Assembly (NCBI RefSeq): GCF_050303215.1
Contig: NZ_JBNLBH010000153.1
Location: 86,853-150,852 of the forward strand
From: Haliangium sp050303215
GTDB lineage: Bacteria > Myxococcota_A > Polyangia > Haliangiales > Haliangiaceae
Direction: 5' to 3'
DNA length: 64,000 nt
A model generated the notes under the pieces. It was not told the origin of the DNA and did not search any database. It saw only the letters and a list, made by a program, of their open reading frames with translations. This document shows positions 11,151 to 22,447 of the stretch, piece after piece (the first letter of the stretch is position 1; each line of letters opens with the position of its first letter). The position numbers and the translations under genes were made by a program.

Positions 11151-12092
11151 TCAGGCCAGTCGCCGGGCCCAGGTCACCCGGGGCTGACCGCCCAGATCGG
11201 CGCGGGTCTGGGCGGCCTCGAACGCGCCCGTGGCCGCGATCAAGCCCCGTACCGCCTCGGCCTGGTCGTAGCCGTGCTCGAGCACGAGCAGGCCGGCCGG
11301 GCGCAGGTGCCGCGCGGCCTCGGCCACCAGCCGGCGGATCAGGACCAGCCCGTCAGGGCCGCCGTCGAGGGCCATGGCCGGCTCGTGCCGGACCTCGGCC
11401 GCCAGGCCGGGGATGTCCGCCGAGGGCACGTAGGGCAGGTTGGACACCAGGATGTCGAAGCCCGGGTCGTCCCCGCAGCCGTCAGGGCCGGCGCCGGGGC
11501 TAGTGCCGGCGCCGCGGCCATCACCGCGGTGTCCCGACGCGTCGGCCGCCAGCGGCAGCAATAGGTCGCCCACCCGCACCTCGACCCGATCGTCCACGCG
11601 GTTGCGGGCGGCGTTGGCCGCGGCCAGGCGCGCCGCCGCCGCCGAGGCGTCAGTGGCCACCACCTGGGCGGCCCGGAGCTCGTGGGCCAGGGTCACCGCG
11701 ATGGCGCCCGAGCCGGTGGCCACGTCGGCCACGCGCACGGGCGCGCCGCGCTCGGACACCTGGTCGAGGATGACCTCGATGACGGTCTCGGTGTCGCGCC
11801 GCGGCACCAGCACCTCGGGCCCAACCGTGAACGGCAGCGACCAGAACTCCTGCTCGCCGATCAAGTACGCCGCCGGCTCGCCGGCCAGGCGGCGCTGGAT
11901 CAGGCCCCGATAGCGGGCCAGCTCGGCGGCCTGCAGCGGGCGCTCGAAGTCCACGTACAGGCGCACCCGGTCGCAGCCGAGCACGTGCGCGAGCAGCACC
12001 TGGGCCTCGAGCCGCGCCGGCTCCAGGCCGGCGCGCTGAAAGCGACCCGTGGTCCACTCGAGCACCTTGAGGATGGTCCAGGACTCGGACAC
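11151..12092 (-). CDS. prmC: Release factor glutamine methyltransferase PrmC/HemK
   Basis: A 313-residue enzyme that N5-methylates the GGQ glutamine of peptide-chain release factors. The N-terminal helical domain (ILKVLEWTTGRFQRAG, RYRGLIQRRLAGEPAAYLIG) precedes the methyltransferase fold with PEVLVPRRDTE and motif I ADVATGSGAIAVTLA. The catalytic motif reads SNLPYV, so the usual NPPY is NLPY. A Gly/Ala-rich insertion (about residues 195-225) precedes it. GTG 12092 is favoured because VSESWTILKV matches family starts and a TATGGG hexamer ends 5 nt upstream. An ATG at 12110 is the alternative. Confidence 0.92.
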   Translation of the reverse strand: MSESWTILKVLEWTTGRFQRAGLEPARLEAQVLLAHVLGCDRVRLYVDFERPLQAAELARYRGLIQRRLAGEPAAYLIGEQEFWSLPFTVGPEVLVPRRDTETVIEVILDQVSERGAPVRVADVATGSGAIAVTLAHELRAAQVVATDASAAAARLAAANAARNRVDDRVEVRVGDLLLPLAADASGHRGDGRGAGTSPGAGPDGCGDDPGFDILVSNLPYVPSADIPGLAAEVRHEPAMALDGGPDGLVLIRRLVAEAARHLRPAGLLVLEHGYDQAEAVRGLIAATGAFEAAQTRADLGGQPRVTWARRLA

Positions 12093-12146
12093 CCAGGCCC
12101 CATAGCACATTCTCTCCCGCCCGTGCCGGCGCGACCCGGCGCTGGC

Positions 12147-13394
12147 TCAGCCGGCGTGGGGACGAACCCGCAGCCTGGCTTGGTCGAGCACGCGGTTGAG
12201 GCGATCGATGCCCTCGTCGACGCGCGCCGGCGACGCCGCCGAGTAGCACAGCCGAGCCCAGCGACCGTAGCCGAGCCCGAAACCGAAACCCGGGGCCAGG
12301 AGCAGCCCGGCCTCGGCCATGCGCTCCAAGAGCCCCAGGGAGGAGGCCCCGTCGCAGGGATCGCTGGGGTCGATCCACGGGCCCAGGTCGAGGAACAGAT
12401 AGGTGCCGCCCTGGGGCGCGACGCAGGGCGCTTGGACCCGCGCCAGGGCCCGATCCCGGGCCTCGTGGTAGTGCTCCCGGGCCTCGCGCAGGAAGCCGTC
12501 GCCGTGCTCCAGGGCGCGCAGGGCCACCCGCTGCATGGCCCGGGACACGCTGTACACCGAGGTGTTGACCAGGCGCCGCGCGGCCGCCATGACCGGGCTC
12601 GGGCCGACCATGTAGCCCAGACGCAGCCCGGCCAGGCCGTAGCTCTTGGAGAACGAAAACGCGGTCACGGTGCGCCCGGCCATGCCGGGCAGGGTCGCGA
12701 CGCTGGTGTGCACGTGGCCGTCGTAGGCGAAGTGCTCGTAGACCTCGTCGGCCAGCACCCACAGGTCGTGCTTCTCGGCCACCTTGGCCACCGCGCGCAG
12801 GACCTCGCGGCTCATGACCATGCCGTCGGGGTTGTTGGGCGTGCTCAGGTAGATGGCCGCCGTCTGCGGTCCGACGTAGGCCGAGATCAGGTCCACGGCC
12901 GCGTCCTCGGGGGCGCCGGCGCCGGGATCGAGCCGGAGCAGGCGGTGCGAAAACGGCACGTCCACCGGGTTGACCGCGTGCGACAGGGCGATGTTGCGGA
13001 TGAGCGGCCAGTGCGGCGACAGCACCAGCAGCTCGTCGCCGGGGTCGAGCACGGCCCGCATGGCGCAGGACAGGGCGTGGGTGGCGCCGCAGGTGATCTG
13101 GACGTTGTCGGCGCGCGCGAAGTCCATGCGGTTGATCCGGTGCAGCTTGTCGACCAGGGCGTCGAGCAGCGCGGGGTCGCCGTGGGGACCGGAGTAGGCG
13201 TACAGGCTGGGGTCGGGCCCGGTGTCGAAGCCGAGCGCGCCCAGTCGCGCCTGCGCCGGCGGGGGCAAGTAGGTGTCGCCGATCTGCAGCGGGATGACGT
13301 CGCCGTCGAAGCTGGCCAGGCGCTCGTACAGACGCGCGAACATCGACTGCGGCAACACCCCCGCGGTCGTGGCCAGGTCCGGATATCGGCTCAC
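12147..13394 (-). CDS. Class I/II PLP-dependent aminotransferase
   Basis: A 415-residue fold-type I aminotransferase. Markers are the pyridoxal-phosphate Schiff-base lysine K250 in FSFSKSYGLAGLRLGY, STPNNPDG near 184-191, and LADEVYEHF near 214-222. The sequence most resembles aspartate/aromatic or alanine-type enzymes (AAT superfamily), but the substrate cannot be read. It starts at GTG 13394 (SRYPDLATTAGVLPQSMF). It lies 54 bp downstream of prmC's start on the same strand, but a separate transcript is possible. Confidence 0.88.
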   Translation of the reverse strand: MSRYPDLATTAGVLPQSMFARLYERLASFDGDVIPLQIGDTYLPPPAQARLGALGFDTGPDPSLYAYSGPHGDPALLDALVDKLHRINRMDFARADNVQITCGATHALSCAMRAVLDPGDELLVLSPHWPLIRNIALSHAVNPVDVPFSHRLLRLDPGAGAPEDAAVDLISAYVGPQTAAIYLSTPNNPDGMVMSREVLRAVAKVAEKHDLWVLADEVYEHFAYDGHVHTSVATLPGMAGRTVTAFSFSKSYGLAGLRLGYMVGPSPVMAAARRLVNTSVYSVSRAMQRVALRALEHGDGFLREAREHYHEARDRALARVQAPCVAPQGGTYLFLDLGPWIDPSDPCDGASSLGLLERMAEAGLLLAPGFGFGLGYGRWARLCYSAASPARVDEGIDRLNRVLDQARLRVRPHAG

Positions 13395-13577
13395 GCCCCA
13401 GCCTACCACGGCCGGCCCGGCCCAACGCCGCTCGGCGCGTGGGTGGCAGGTCGCCCGGTGCACGCGCCCGCTGGATCGACAGCGACCCGACACCGGCCGC
13501 TCGGTGCCCAGGCCGCGACCGGCCATCCCTGCGCCGTGTGTCCGCCGGGGCGCGAGTGTAGTACCCTGGCCCGCGCC

Positions 13578-15554
<1,977 letters not shown>

Positions 15555-15744
15555 GCCGCGGGCGCGGCCCTCACCAAGGGCGACGCACCAGCCTCTGCGC
15601 GCAGCCGCGCAGCCGCACCGGCCTCTGTCGTCGCCGCAGCTCGCCCGGACCGGCGGGCGACCAGGCCGGGGTTCGCGCCGCCTCGACGGGCAGTGGTATA
15701 CACGCGCCGACGCCGCACCGCGCGGCCCAACCCAAGGAATCACG

Positions 15745-16263
15745 ATGAAACACTTGCTTGCCATCTTGTTCACAGGGAGCGTGCTGGTCTGGAGCGCGGC
15801 CCCGGCCCAGGCCGAGAAGGGCTTCGGCGTCGGCGCGCAAGCGATGCTCACCGGCCCCGGCGTGCTCGGCCGACCCGGGTTCGCCGGCAGCGAAATCGCC
15901 GGCCTGTCCGGCACCTACGACGCCGGCGCGTTCCACATCGACGCCATCTTCGGCCTCGCCGCCGGCGACAACACCCGCTTCGGCATGGGCGCCCAGTTCT
16001 GGTACATCCTGCACGGCGGTGGCATCGCCGACTTCTCGGTCGGGGGCGGCCTGGGCGTGGCCGACGACGGCGACGACGACACCGACTTCCACGTCAACGC
16101 CGGGATCAAAATCCGGCTGTTCCTGGTCAGCAACGTGGCCCTGAGCACGATCGCCGGGATGGGCTTCATCCTCGACGACGACGACGACGCCGTCGACGAC
16201 GACGACATCGTGCTCGGCGGCCAGACCGTGGGCATCATGGGCGTGACCTACTTCTTCGAGTAG
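15745..16263 (+). CDS. Small secreted beta-barrel-like protein, unknown function
   Basis: A 172-residue protein with a clear signal peptide (MKHLLAILFTGSVLVWS, cleavage near APAQA-EK). The mature part alternates Gly/aromatic strands (FGMGAQFWYILHGGG, FSVGGGLGVADDG) and ends in Phe-Phe-Glu, as in small outer-membrane barrels. Two acidic Asp-rich segments (near 110 and 145) look like Ca2+-binding or surface loops. AAGGA lies 7 nt before ATG 15745, and TGGTATACA at about 15692-15700 could be a -10 region. It is not recognised as a named family. Confidence 0.7.
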   Translation: MKHLLAILFTGSVLVWSAAPAQAEKGFGVGAQAMLTGPGVLGRPGFAGSEIAGLSGTYDAGAFHIDAIFGLAAGDNTRFGMGAQFWYILHGGGIADFSVGGGLGVADDGDDDTDFHVNAGIKIRLFLVSNVALSTIAGMGFILDDDDDAVDDDDIVLGGQTVGIMGVTYFFE

Positions 16264-16351
16264 GCTGACGCTCGCGCCGACCGAGCCGGGGGATGGCGAC
16301 TATCGGCCCCCCCCGGCGGGTGGGCATTGATGCTACGATGGCGCCACGCTC

Positions 16352-17704
16352 ATGAAGATCCCGCGCGATCAGATCCGGCGCTGGCTCCAGCAGTGCAAGG
16401 AAGACGAGCCGCTCGATCCCCAGGATCGTCGCTACGTCGCCCTCGAGGACTTCGAACGAGACGGCCAGAGAGTCACCATCCGCGGCGGTGACTGGACCCA
16501 GCCGCTGTTCGACTGCATCGACCTCGCCGGCGAGCAGGCGACGGCCCAGCTCTTTTCCGGCTACATCGGCACCGGCAAGAGCACCGAGCTGAGGCGCCTC
16601 ACGCACAGGCTGGAGGAAGCCGGCTACGACGTGCTCCTGATCGACGCTGAGCGCTATCACGATCTCGCCCACCCCCTGATGATCCAGGATCTGCTCGTCA
16701 TCCTGGCCGGCGCCTTCGGAGAGAAGACCCAGGACCGGGTGGGGAAGAAGATCCTCGGCAAGGGCTACTGGGAGCGATTCCTGGACTTCTTACAGCAGGA
16801 GATCGATCTCAAGTCGATCCGGATCCCCGGCGGTGTGCTCGATCTCCAGGCCTCCGTGCGCCACGGTCACACCTCGTTCTGGCGTGATATCCAGCGCGCG
16901 CTCGAGGCGTCCCTCGGCCGCCTCGGCGCCCATGTGCACGGCTTCATCCGAGAGTGCGTCGCCGCGCTCGAGAGCAAGACGCCGGACAAACGCGGCGTGG
17001 TGTTCATATTCGACTCGCTCGAGCGGCTGCGGGGCTCCCTCGACCAGTTCTATGACACCATGGAGAGCGTAGGTCGGGTCTTCGACCAGCACGCGCAACT
17101 GCTGCACTTGCCCGGCTGCCACTGCATCTACACCGTCCCGCCCTACGCCGAGCTGATCCACCCCAACCTGGCCCGCCGCTACTCCATGCCCATCCATCAG
17201 CCCCTGCCGGCGGTCAAGGTCACCCAGCGAGGGCAGGAGCTGTCGCCTCATCGAGACGGCATCGACAAGCTGGCCGAACTCACGGATAGACGTATCCCGC
17301 TCGACACGGTGTTCGGCGATCGTCGAGATCTGCTCGACAAGCTCATCCTGTACTCGGGTGGCCACGTGCGCACGCTGATCAACTTCATCAAGGTTCTGTT
17401 GATCCGCAACGTGGACCGCGACTTCCCGCCGTCCGAGGCCATGGTCCAGAGCATCCTCGACGATTACGCCGAGCGCATCCGGGAGTCGATTCGGCCCGAG
17501 GGCGTCCAGGTCCTTGACAGCGTCCGACGAACCGCTTCGCTGGCCGACATCGAGGACGACAAGATGCCGCTCCTGGCCCGCTACGTGGACAACCACATCG
17601 TGCTCTGCTACCGCAACGGAGAGGGCTGGTACGAGCTGCACCCGCTCATCCGCGAGCACATCCGGCAACGCGCCGAGGGCGTCGCCGGCGCGGCGCGCCC
17701 GTGA
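16352..17704 (+). CDS. P-loop ATPase, first gene of a putative two-gene conflict/defence system
   Basis: A 450-residue soluble protein. The Walker A motif is GYIGTGKSTEL at residues 70-80 and the Walker B-like strand is VVFIFDSLERL at 216-226. A winged-helix-like tail (LLARYVDNHIVLCYRNGEGWYELHPLIREHI) is at about 400-440. This fits the AAA/STAND-type ATPase seen upstream of large receptor proteins in similar two-gene modules. No nuclease, TIR or membrane domain is visible, so the effector probably lies in the partner. The stop is 3 bp before the partner's ATG (translational coupling). TACGAT ends 12 nt before ATG 16352 and there is no Shine-Dalgarno site, suggesting a leaderless mRNA. Confidence 0.82.
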   Translation: MKIPRDQIRRWLQQCKEDEPLDPQDRRYVALEDFERDGQRVTIRGGDWTQPLFDCIDLAGEQATAQLFSGYIGTGKSTELRRLTHRLEEAGYDVLLIDAERYHDLAHPLMIQDLLVILAGAFGEKTQDRVGKKILGKGYWERFLDFLQQEIDLKSIRIPGGVLDLQASVRHGHTSFWRDIQRALEASLGRLGAHVHGFIRECVAALESKTPDKRGVVFIFDSLERLRGSLDQFYDTMESVGRVFDQHAQLLHLPGCHCIYTVPPYAELIHPNLARRYSMPIHQPLPAVKVTQRGQELSPHRDGIDKLAELTDRRIPLDTVFGDRRDLLDKLILYSGGHVRTLINFIKVLLIRNVDRDFPPSEAMVQSILDDYAERIRESIRPEGVQVLDSVRRTASLADIEDDKMPLLARYVDNHIVLCYRNGEGWYELHPLIREHIRQRAEGVAGAARP

Positions 17705-17707
17705 GCC

Positions 17708-20700
17708 ATGTCGTCCCCGACCGGAGCGGAGCAAGAGCGCGCGGTGACGCTCGTACACGAGCTGGTCACCATCCAGGAACTCGGCGATGGGCTCGATGTC
17801 TGGATCGTCCTGTCTGACTACCCGCGGGCGCTGGCGGCGATACGCGAGCGGGTCGCGGCCCAGGTGCCCGTGGTGGTGTACATCGAGCCCGGCGACGACG
17901 TCACCGCGACGCTCCTGGGGGGCGCGCGCGAGTGGGCACGAGGGCCGCGACGACCGCTGCTATGGGTCCAGCAGGCCTGCTTCGACGCCGTCACCTGGCG
18001 GCGCAGCCTGGCTCGCATCAATCAACAGCGCTCGTCGATCGCGCAGGCATTGGACGCGGTCCTGGTGCTGGCCGGACCGCTCGGTCTGCTCGAACCGATC
18101 CAGAGCCAGGCCCCGGACGTCTCGTCGCTCGCGACCACGTGCATCCTTCGCGACGCGCCGGTGCGACGGATCGAACGCACCCGAGTGTGCTGGCTGCACA
18201 TGGCGGGGCTGCAAATTACGGCCGAGGCATCGCCACCGGTGCGCGAGCGCTTCGACGGCCTCGAGCGCTGCTGGACCGAGCAGCCCCTGCCTCGCCCCGA
18301 CTTCGTGTGCGTGAGCGGCGACGTTGCCAGGTTCGGACGACGCGAGGAGTATCTCCGGGCCGAGGCCATCCTGAGCGGGTTGGGAGACCGTCTGGGGCTC
18401 GATCCCGCGCGTCGGTGGTTCGTGGCGCCCGGCAACCACGACGTCGATCGAACCCGTATCCACAAGGCCGACGAGTTGCTCCTGCGCAGCGCCCGAGACC
18501 CGGGTTCGCTGTCCGAGCTCATGCGCGACGGCGAAGGCATGAGGCTGCTCGGTCGCCGCCTGGGCGGCTTCTACGAGTTCACCCACCGCTTCCTGGGCCC
18601 GGCCCGAGGTTGGTACGCAGAGGAGCCTTGGCGCACCGATGTCGTCGACCTGGACGGGCTGCGGGTCGCGGTGCTGCAGATGAACTCAGCCTGGGCTGGC
18701 GGCCTCGAAGGTGAACGCGGCCGGCTGTTGCTGGGTGAGCACCAGGTCGCCGCCAGCCTGCTCCGCGCCGACGGGGCCCACCTGCGCCTGGCGCTCATGC
18801 ACCACTCGCTCGATCACGTGGCAGAGTTCGATCGCGAACGAGTAGCTGCGCCGCTGCGAGCAGGGGTGGCCTTGGTGCTGTGCGGGAGCGCGTCGCCCGG
18901 TCGGCGCGAGGCCCCCGCCCAGGGGCCGATGCGGGACGTCGACGGCGTCCCCGAACTGGTCGCGTACGACCCGCTACCGGGCCTCAGCGATGACGTCGGG
19001 GTTCAGCTCATCGACATCGACCTGGCCTCCGGCCGTGGGCTCGTATGGGTGCTCGGCCGTGGTCGAGACGACCGCGGGGCCTGGCTCGTCAGGGCCGGCC
19101 CGACGGGCGCATCGGCCGGGCGATTCGCCGTCCGGGCGGCGGCGCTGACGCCGCTCGACGCCGTTGTCTCCTCGTCGAGCGCGCCCGTGACCCGAGATCG
19201 GCGGGCCCGACTCATCGCCGATTATCGCCGCGCCGCCGCCGCCGTCCACGGAACCATCCGCTTCCTCGGGGTGGCCGCCGACGCGCCCCGCGCTGCTCGG
19301 CACGGTCCAGATCTATACGTGCCGCCGACCCTGGAGACGCTCCACAGCCACCCGGTGGAGCGCCACCTCATCTCCACCCCCGCGCTGCTGGGTCGCCTCT
19401 GCCCCGGCTCTGACGCCGTCGCGCGCCTGGTCGTGCTGGGGCCCGCCGGCAGCGGAAAGAGCACGCTGTGCCGCTATCTGGCGCTGAGACTGGCCGGCGT
19501 CGGCGTGGACACGGCGGACGCCGAGGAGGCGCGCACCGTCACCGTCCCCGTCGACCTCCTGCCGCTGCGCGCCTCGCTGCGCGACTATCAGGCCGCGCTC
19601 GATCCCGATCCGACGCTGTCCATCGTAGATTTTCTCGATCGGCAGGCCGAAAACGAGCTGGCGGTGCCGCTGCCGCCGGGGTTCTTGCGCGAGCACCTGA
19701 GCCAGGGCCGCGCGGTGCTCCTCCTCGACGGGCTCGATGAGGTCGGTGGCCCAAGCCAGCGCGCGCTGGTTCGCGACCGCGTCCAAGCCCTGGCGCGGGC
19801 GTTCCCACGGGTGTCGATGGTGGTCACCAGCAGAGAGGCCGGCTACCACCAGGTCGCGCTCGACGCCGACCCCGAGCACGGCTTCGAACAGGTGTGGATG
19901 GCGCCGTTCAGTGATGACGACATCGACGCCTTGGTGCACGTGTGGTATCGGCTGACGCTGCCCGATGACACCCGCGAACAGCGTCGCCGTGTCGCCGATC
20001 TCACCGCCCGCCTGCGCGCTGAACCGCGGGCCCGTGATCTGGCCCGCCGTCCGCTCCTGGCTACGCTGTTGGCGCTGGTTCACTACCACCGCGTCGAGCT
20101 ACCGAGCCAGCGCGTCCACCTGTACCAGGCCTGCATCGACGTCTTGCTGACCACCTGGCCGGCTCAGCATGGGTGGCGCTTCGACGAGGTGGAGATCGCG
20201 GTGCAACGACGCTGCCTCGAAGACCTCGCGCTGGCAGTGCAAGAGTCCCGGCGCGGATGGAGCGACATCGTCTGGGAGGAGGATGACGACAGCAGTGAGG
20301 CCGAGCAGCGCGGACAGCCTCAGCCACGACTGCTCGACGTGGCGTTGCAGGTGTTCGAATCCGAGCCCATGCCCGAGATCGGCGTCGAGAGCGATGTGTC
20401 GGTGTCCCGTGAGGACATGGCCGCCGTCGTGGCCGCGCTGCTGGCGGGCGCTGACGCGCGCGAAGACGACGCGGAGGCGCGCGCCGGGCTGGCGAAGCGT
20501 TGGCTGCGCTTCCTCGAGGAGGACGCGGGGCTCCTGGTCGCGTCTCGGACCGATCGCCTGAGCTTCTGTCACCTGGCCTTGCTCGAGTACCTGGCGGCGT
20601 GCGCGTTGGTGCGTCACGCCGACACCAGGGTGGTCGACGCGGTGCTGAGCCGGTATCGCCTGCCCGCCTGGTACGAGGTCTGTTTGCTCACGCTCGGCGT

Positions 20701-22360
20701 CGTGGGTTCGAATCGCGCCGTCGCCGACGGCTTGTGTGAGCGGCTGCTCACCGGTGATGGCCACGACGCCCCCGGCGACGGCGCGGCGCAGGCGCTCGAC
20801 CGCTGCTTCTTGCTCGACGCCTTGCTGGAAGGCATCGACGTCCACGACCAGCACCGGCTCGACATCGTGCGCGGCGCCGCGGATCTGATCTTGCGCGACG
20901 ACACGACCGCCGACGACAGCAGTCTCATCGGGCTCCCCGAGGATGTGAGAGCGGCGGTGGATCGGCTCATACGCTTCTCGCCCCGTCACGGCCGCCCGAT
21001 CGAGGCCTGGCTCGAACGCAGCCTCACCCTGGAGCGCGGCGCCGATCTGCGGCGCGCCTTGGCGCTGCGTGGGAACGACGCGAGCGCCTTGGATCTGCTG
21101 GCCCGACGCGGCGACGTCGACGCCGCCGCCGTCGTCGCGCTCGATGTCTGGCCCGAGCAGCGCGTCGGTCGATGGGCGGCCGCGCACTGCTCGACCGCGG
21201 CCGGCTTGCGCTGGGCGCTGGAGCGCGGCGGTCAGGACCAAGCCCAATTGCGCGCCTATGACACGCTGCGCGGGCCGGACGCGGCCGCGCTGGCCGGGGC
21301 CATGTCCATCGTCGTCGCGCAGCGAGCGCGAGACTTCGCAACCCTGGCTGCGGGGTGCGCCCACGACTTGATCCACCGCATGCGCCCGGGCGGTCGCGGC
21401 CTGCCCGGCGCCGCCCGCCTCGACCAAGCTCGGCTCCCCATCGTGCCGCGCTTGCCACCGCTGGAACAGTCGAACATACGCCTCACTGCGCCGCTGTGGT
21501 CTCGCCCGTCCCGGTCGGCGCGCTGGCACGACGGGATGCCGCGGCTCGGCCCCGCCGACTTCGAGCGCGCGTTCGCCCCCTCGTTCCTGTCCACCCGCTA
21601 CATCGATGAGTCTCGGCTAGAGTTCATGGGCGGCGACCTTCGCATCACGGTGTCCAAGCTCTCTCCGGTTCTGTCGGACGCCGATCTCGCCCTCGCTCCG
21701 TTCCTCCAATCACCACCGCCCTATCGGGAGCCGATGGTGGTGATAGCGGCCCCGTTGTCGCTCGTCTTCTCGTCACTCGACGCCGACGCCGCGAGCGCCG
21801 CGCGCTTTCGACTCGATGACGGCGCCTCGTCGCCGACCGCGCCGGCGCCATCGGAGCCTCGACCGGGACGCACGGTGGATGATGCCCTCGACCCGGTCGA
21901 GGTCGTACGCCTCACCGCCGAAGCGTTGATCGCGGACCTCACGACGGTCGAGCTTTCAGACCAGGACATACGCCTGGCCTACCTGCTGCATCGCCTGCAG
22001 TGTCGCCTGCAGTGTCGGTACTGGACGCCGTGGGAGCGACGCCTACCCCCGACCTTCGAGCCCGGCCAGGAGGCGGCGTATCTGGCCCTGGGCTGGGCCC
22101 AATGCACGATCACGGCAGAGTGGCCCGACACCGACCGCTGGCGGGCGCTCCTGTCCGGGCCGGCCCCGACGCATTGGCTCCCGCGAGCCCACTGGCACCT
22201 GTGCTGGCTGCTGCACACACCCGAGCAGGACGAACACTTGCGCGGGTACGCCGACGCGCTCGCGCTGGGGCGCGGCGACCAGGCCTACCCGGACCACGCA
22301 ATCGCCATGCCGCAACCCCCTTACACCGGAGACGGAGGCGCCGACCAGGCCCCTACCTGA
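17708..22360 (+). CDS. Metallophosphoesterase-NACHT STAND protein (putative immune receptor)
   Basis: A 1550-residue protein with four regions. Residues 1-150 are a Rossmann-like segment (LDVWIVLSDYPRAL, then VVVYIEPGDDV and WRRSLARINQQRSSI) resembling adaptor domains encoded next to such ATPases. Residues about 160-430 are a calcineurin-like phosphoesterase with SGD (203-205), GNHD (242-245) and MHHS (364-367), leaving the metal site apparently intact. Residues about 555-960 are a NACHT NTPase with GPAGSGKST (578-586), Walker B LLLDGLDEVGG (DGLDE 674-678) and sensor VVTSREAGYH. Residues about 960-1550 are helical, end without a known repeat motif and may be the sensor. The architecture fits STAND immunity, with the phosphoesterase as possible effector. 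This is inferred from domain order, not shown. Confidence 0.85.
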   Translation: MSSPTGAEQERAVTLVHELVTIQELGDGLDVWIVLSDYPRALAAIRERVAAQVPVVVYIEPGDDVTATLLGGAREWARGPRRPLLWVQQACFDAVTWRRSLARINQQRSSIAQALDAVLVLAGPLGLLEPIQSQAPDVSSLATTCILRDAPVRRIERTRVCWLHMAGLQITAEASPPVRERFDGLERCWTEQPLPRPDFVCVSGDVARFGRREEYLRAEAILSGLGDRLGLDPARRWFVAPGNHDVDRTRIHKADELLLRSARDPGSLSELMRDGEGMRLLGRRLGGFYEFTHRFLGPARGWYAEEPWRTDVVDLDGLRVAVLQMNSAWAGGLEGERGRLLLGEHQVAASLLRADGAHLRLALMHHSLDHVAEFDRERVAAPLRAGVALVLCGSASPGRREAPAQGPMRDVDGVPELVAYDPLPGLSDDVGVQLIDIDLASGRGLVWVLGRGRDDRGAWLVRAGPTGASAGRFAVRAAALTPLDAVVSSSSAPVTRDRRARLIADYRRAAAAVHGTIRFLGVAADAPRAARHGPDLYVPPTLETLHSHPVERHLISTPALLGRLCPGSDAVARLVVLGPAGSGKSTLCRYLALRLAGVGVDTADAEEARTVTVPVDLLPLRASLRDYQAALDPDPTLSIVDFLDRQAENELAVPLPPGFLREHLSQGRAVLLLDGLDEVGGPSQRALVRDRVQALARAFPRVSMVVTSREAGYHQVALDADPEHGFEQVWMAPFSDDDIDALVHVWYRLTLPDDTREQRRRVADLTARLRAEPRARDLARRPLLATLLALVHYHRVELPSQRVHLYQACIDVLLTTWPAQHGWRFDEVEIAVQRRCLEDLALAVQESRRGWSDIVWEEDDDSSEAEQRGQPQPRLLDVALQVFESEPMPEIGVESDVSVSREDMAAVVAALLAGADAREDDAEARAGLAKRWLRFLEEDAGLLVASRTDRLSFCHLALLEYLAACALVRHADTRVVDAVLSRYRLPAWYEVCLLTLGVVGSNRAVADGLCERLLTGDGHDAPGDGAAQALDRCFLLDALLEGIDVHDQHRLDIVRGAADLILRDDTTADDSSLIGLPEDVRAAVDRLIRFSPRHGRPIEAWLERSLTLERGADLRRALALRGNDASALDLLARRGDVDAAAVVALDVWPEQRVGRWAAAHCSTAAGLRWALERGGQDQAQLRAYDTLRGPDAAALAGAMSIVVAQRARDFATLAAGCAHDLIHRMRPGGRGLPGAARLDQARLPIVPRLPPLEQSNIRLTAPLWSRPSRSARWHDGMPRLGPADFERAFAPSFLSTRYIDESRLEFMGGDLRITVSKLSPVLSDADLALAPFLQSPPPYREPMVVIAAPLSLVFSSLDADAASAARFRLDDGASSPTAPAPSEPRPGRTVDDALDPVEVVRLTAEALIADLTTVELSDQDIRLAYLLHRLQCRLQCRYWTPWERRLPPTFEPGQEAAYLALGWAQCTITAEWPDTDRWRALLSGPAPTHWLPRAHWHLCWLLHTPEQDEHLRGYADALALGRGDQAYPDHAIAMPQPPYTGDGGADQAPT

Positions 22361-22447
22361 CGCCTCTGTCGGTCTCCACGAGCTACCCCAACTCATCGGG
22401 CAACGCCTTCGCCGAGACCCTGATCGCGGCGGCGCAACGACCGAGGC

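Noticed and set aside
16284..16320. Rho-independent terminator after the small barrel protein
   Set aside because: G-rich and C-rich runs could pair, but the loop is ill defined and there is no T tract, so it is too weak to list.
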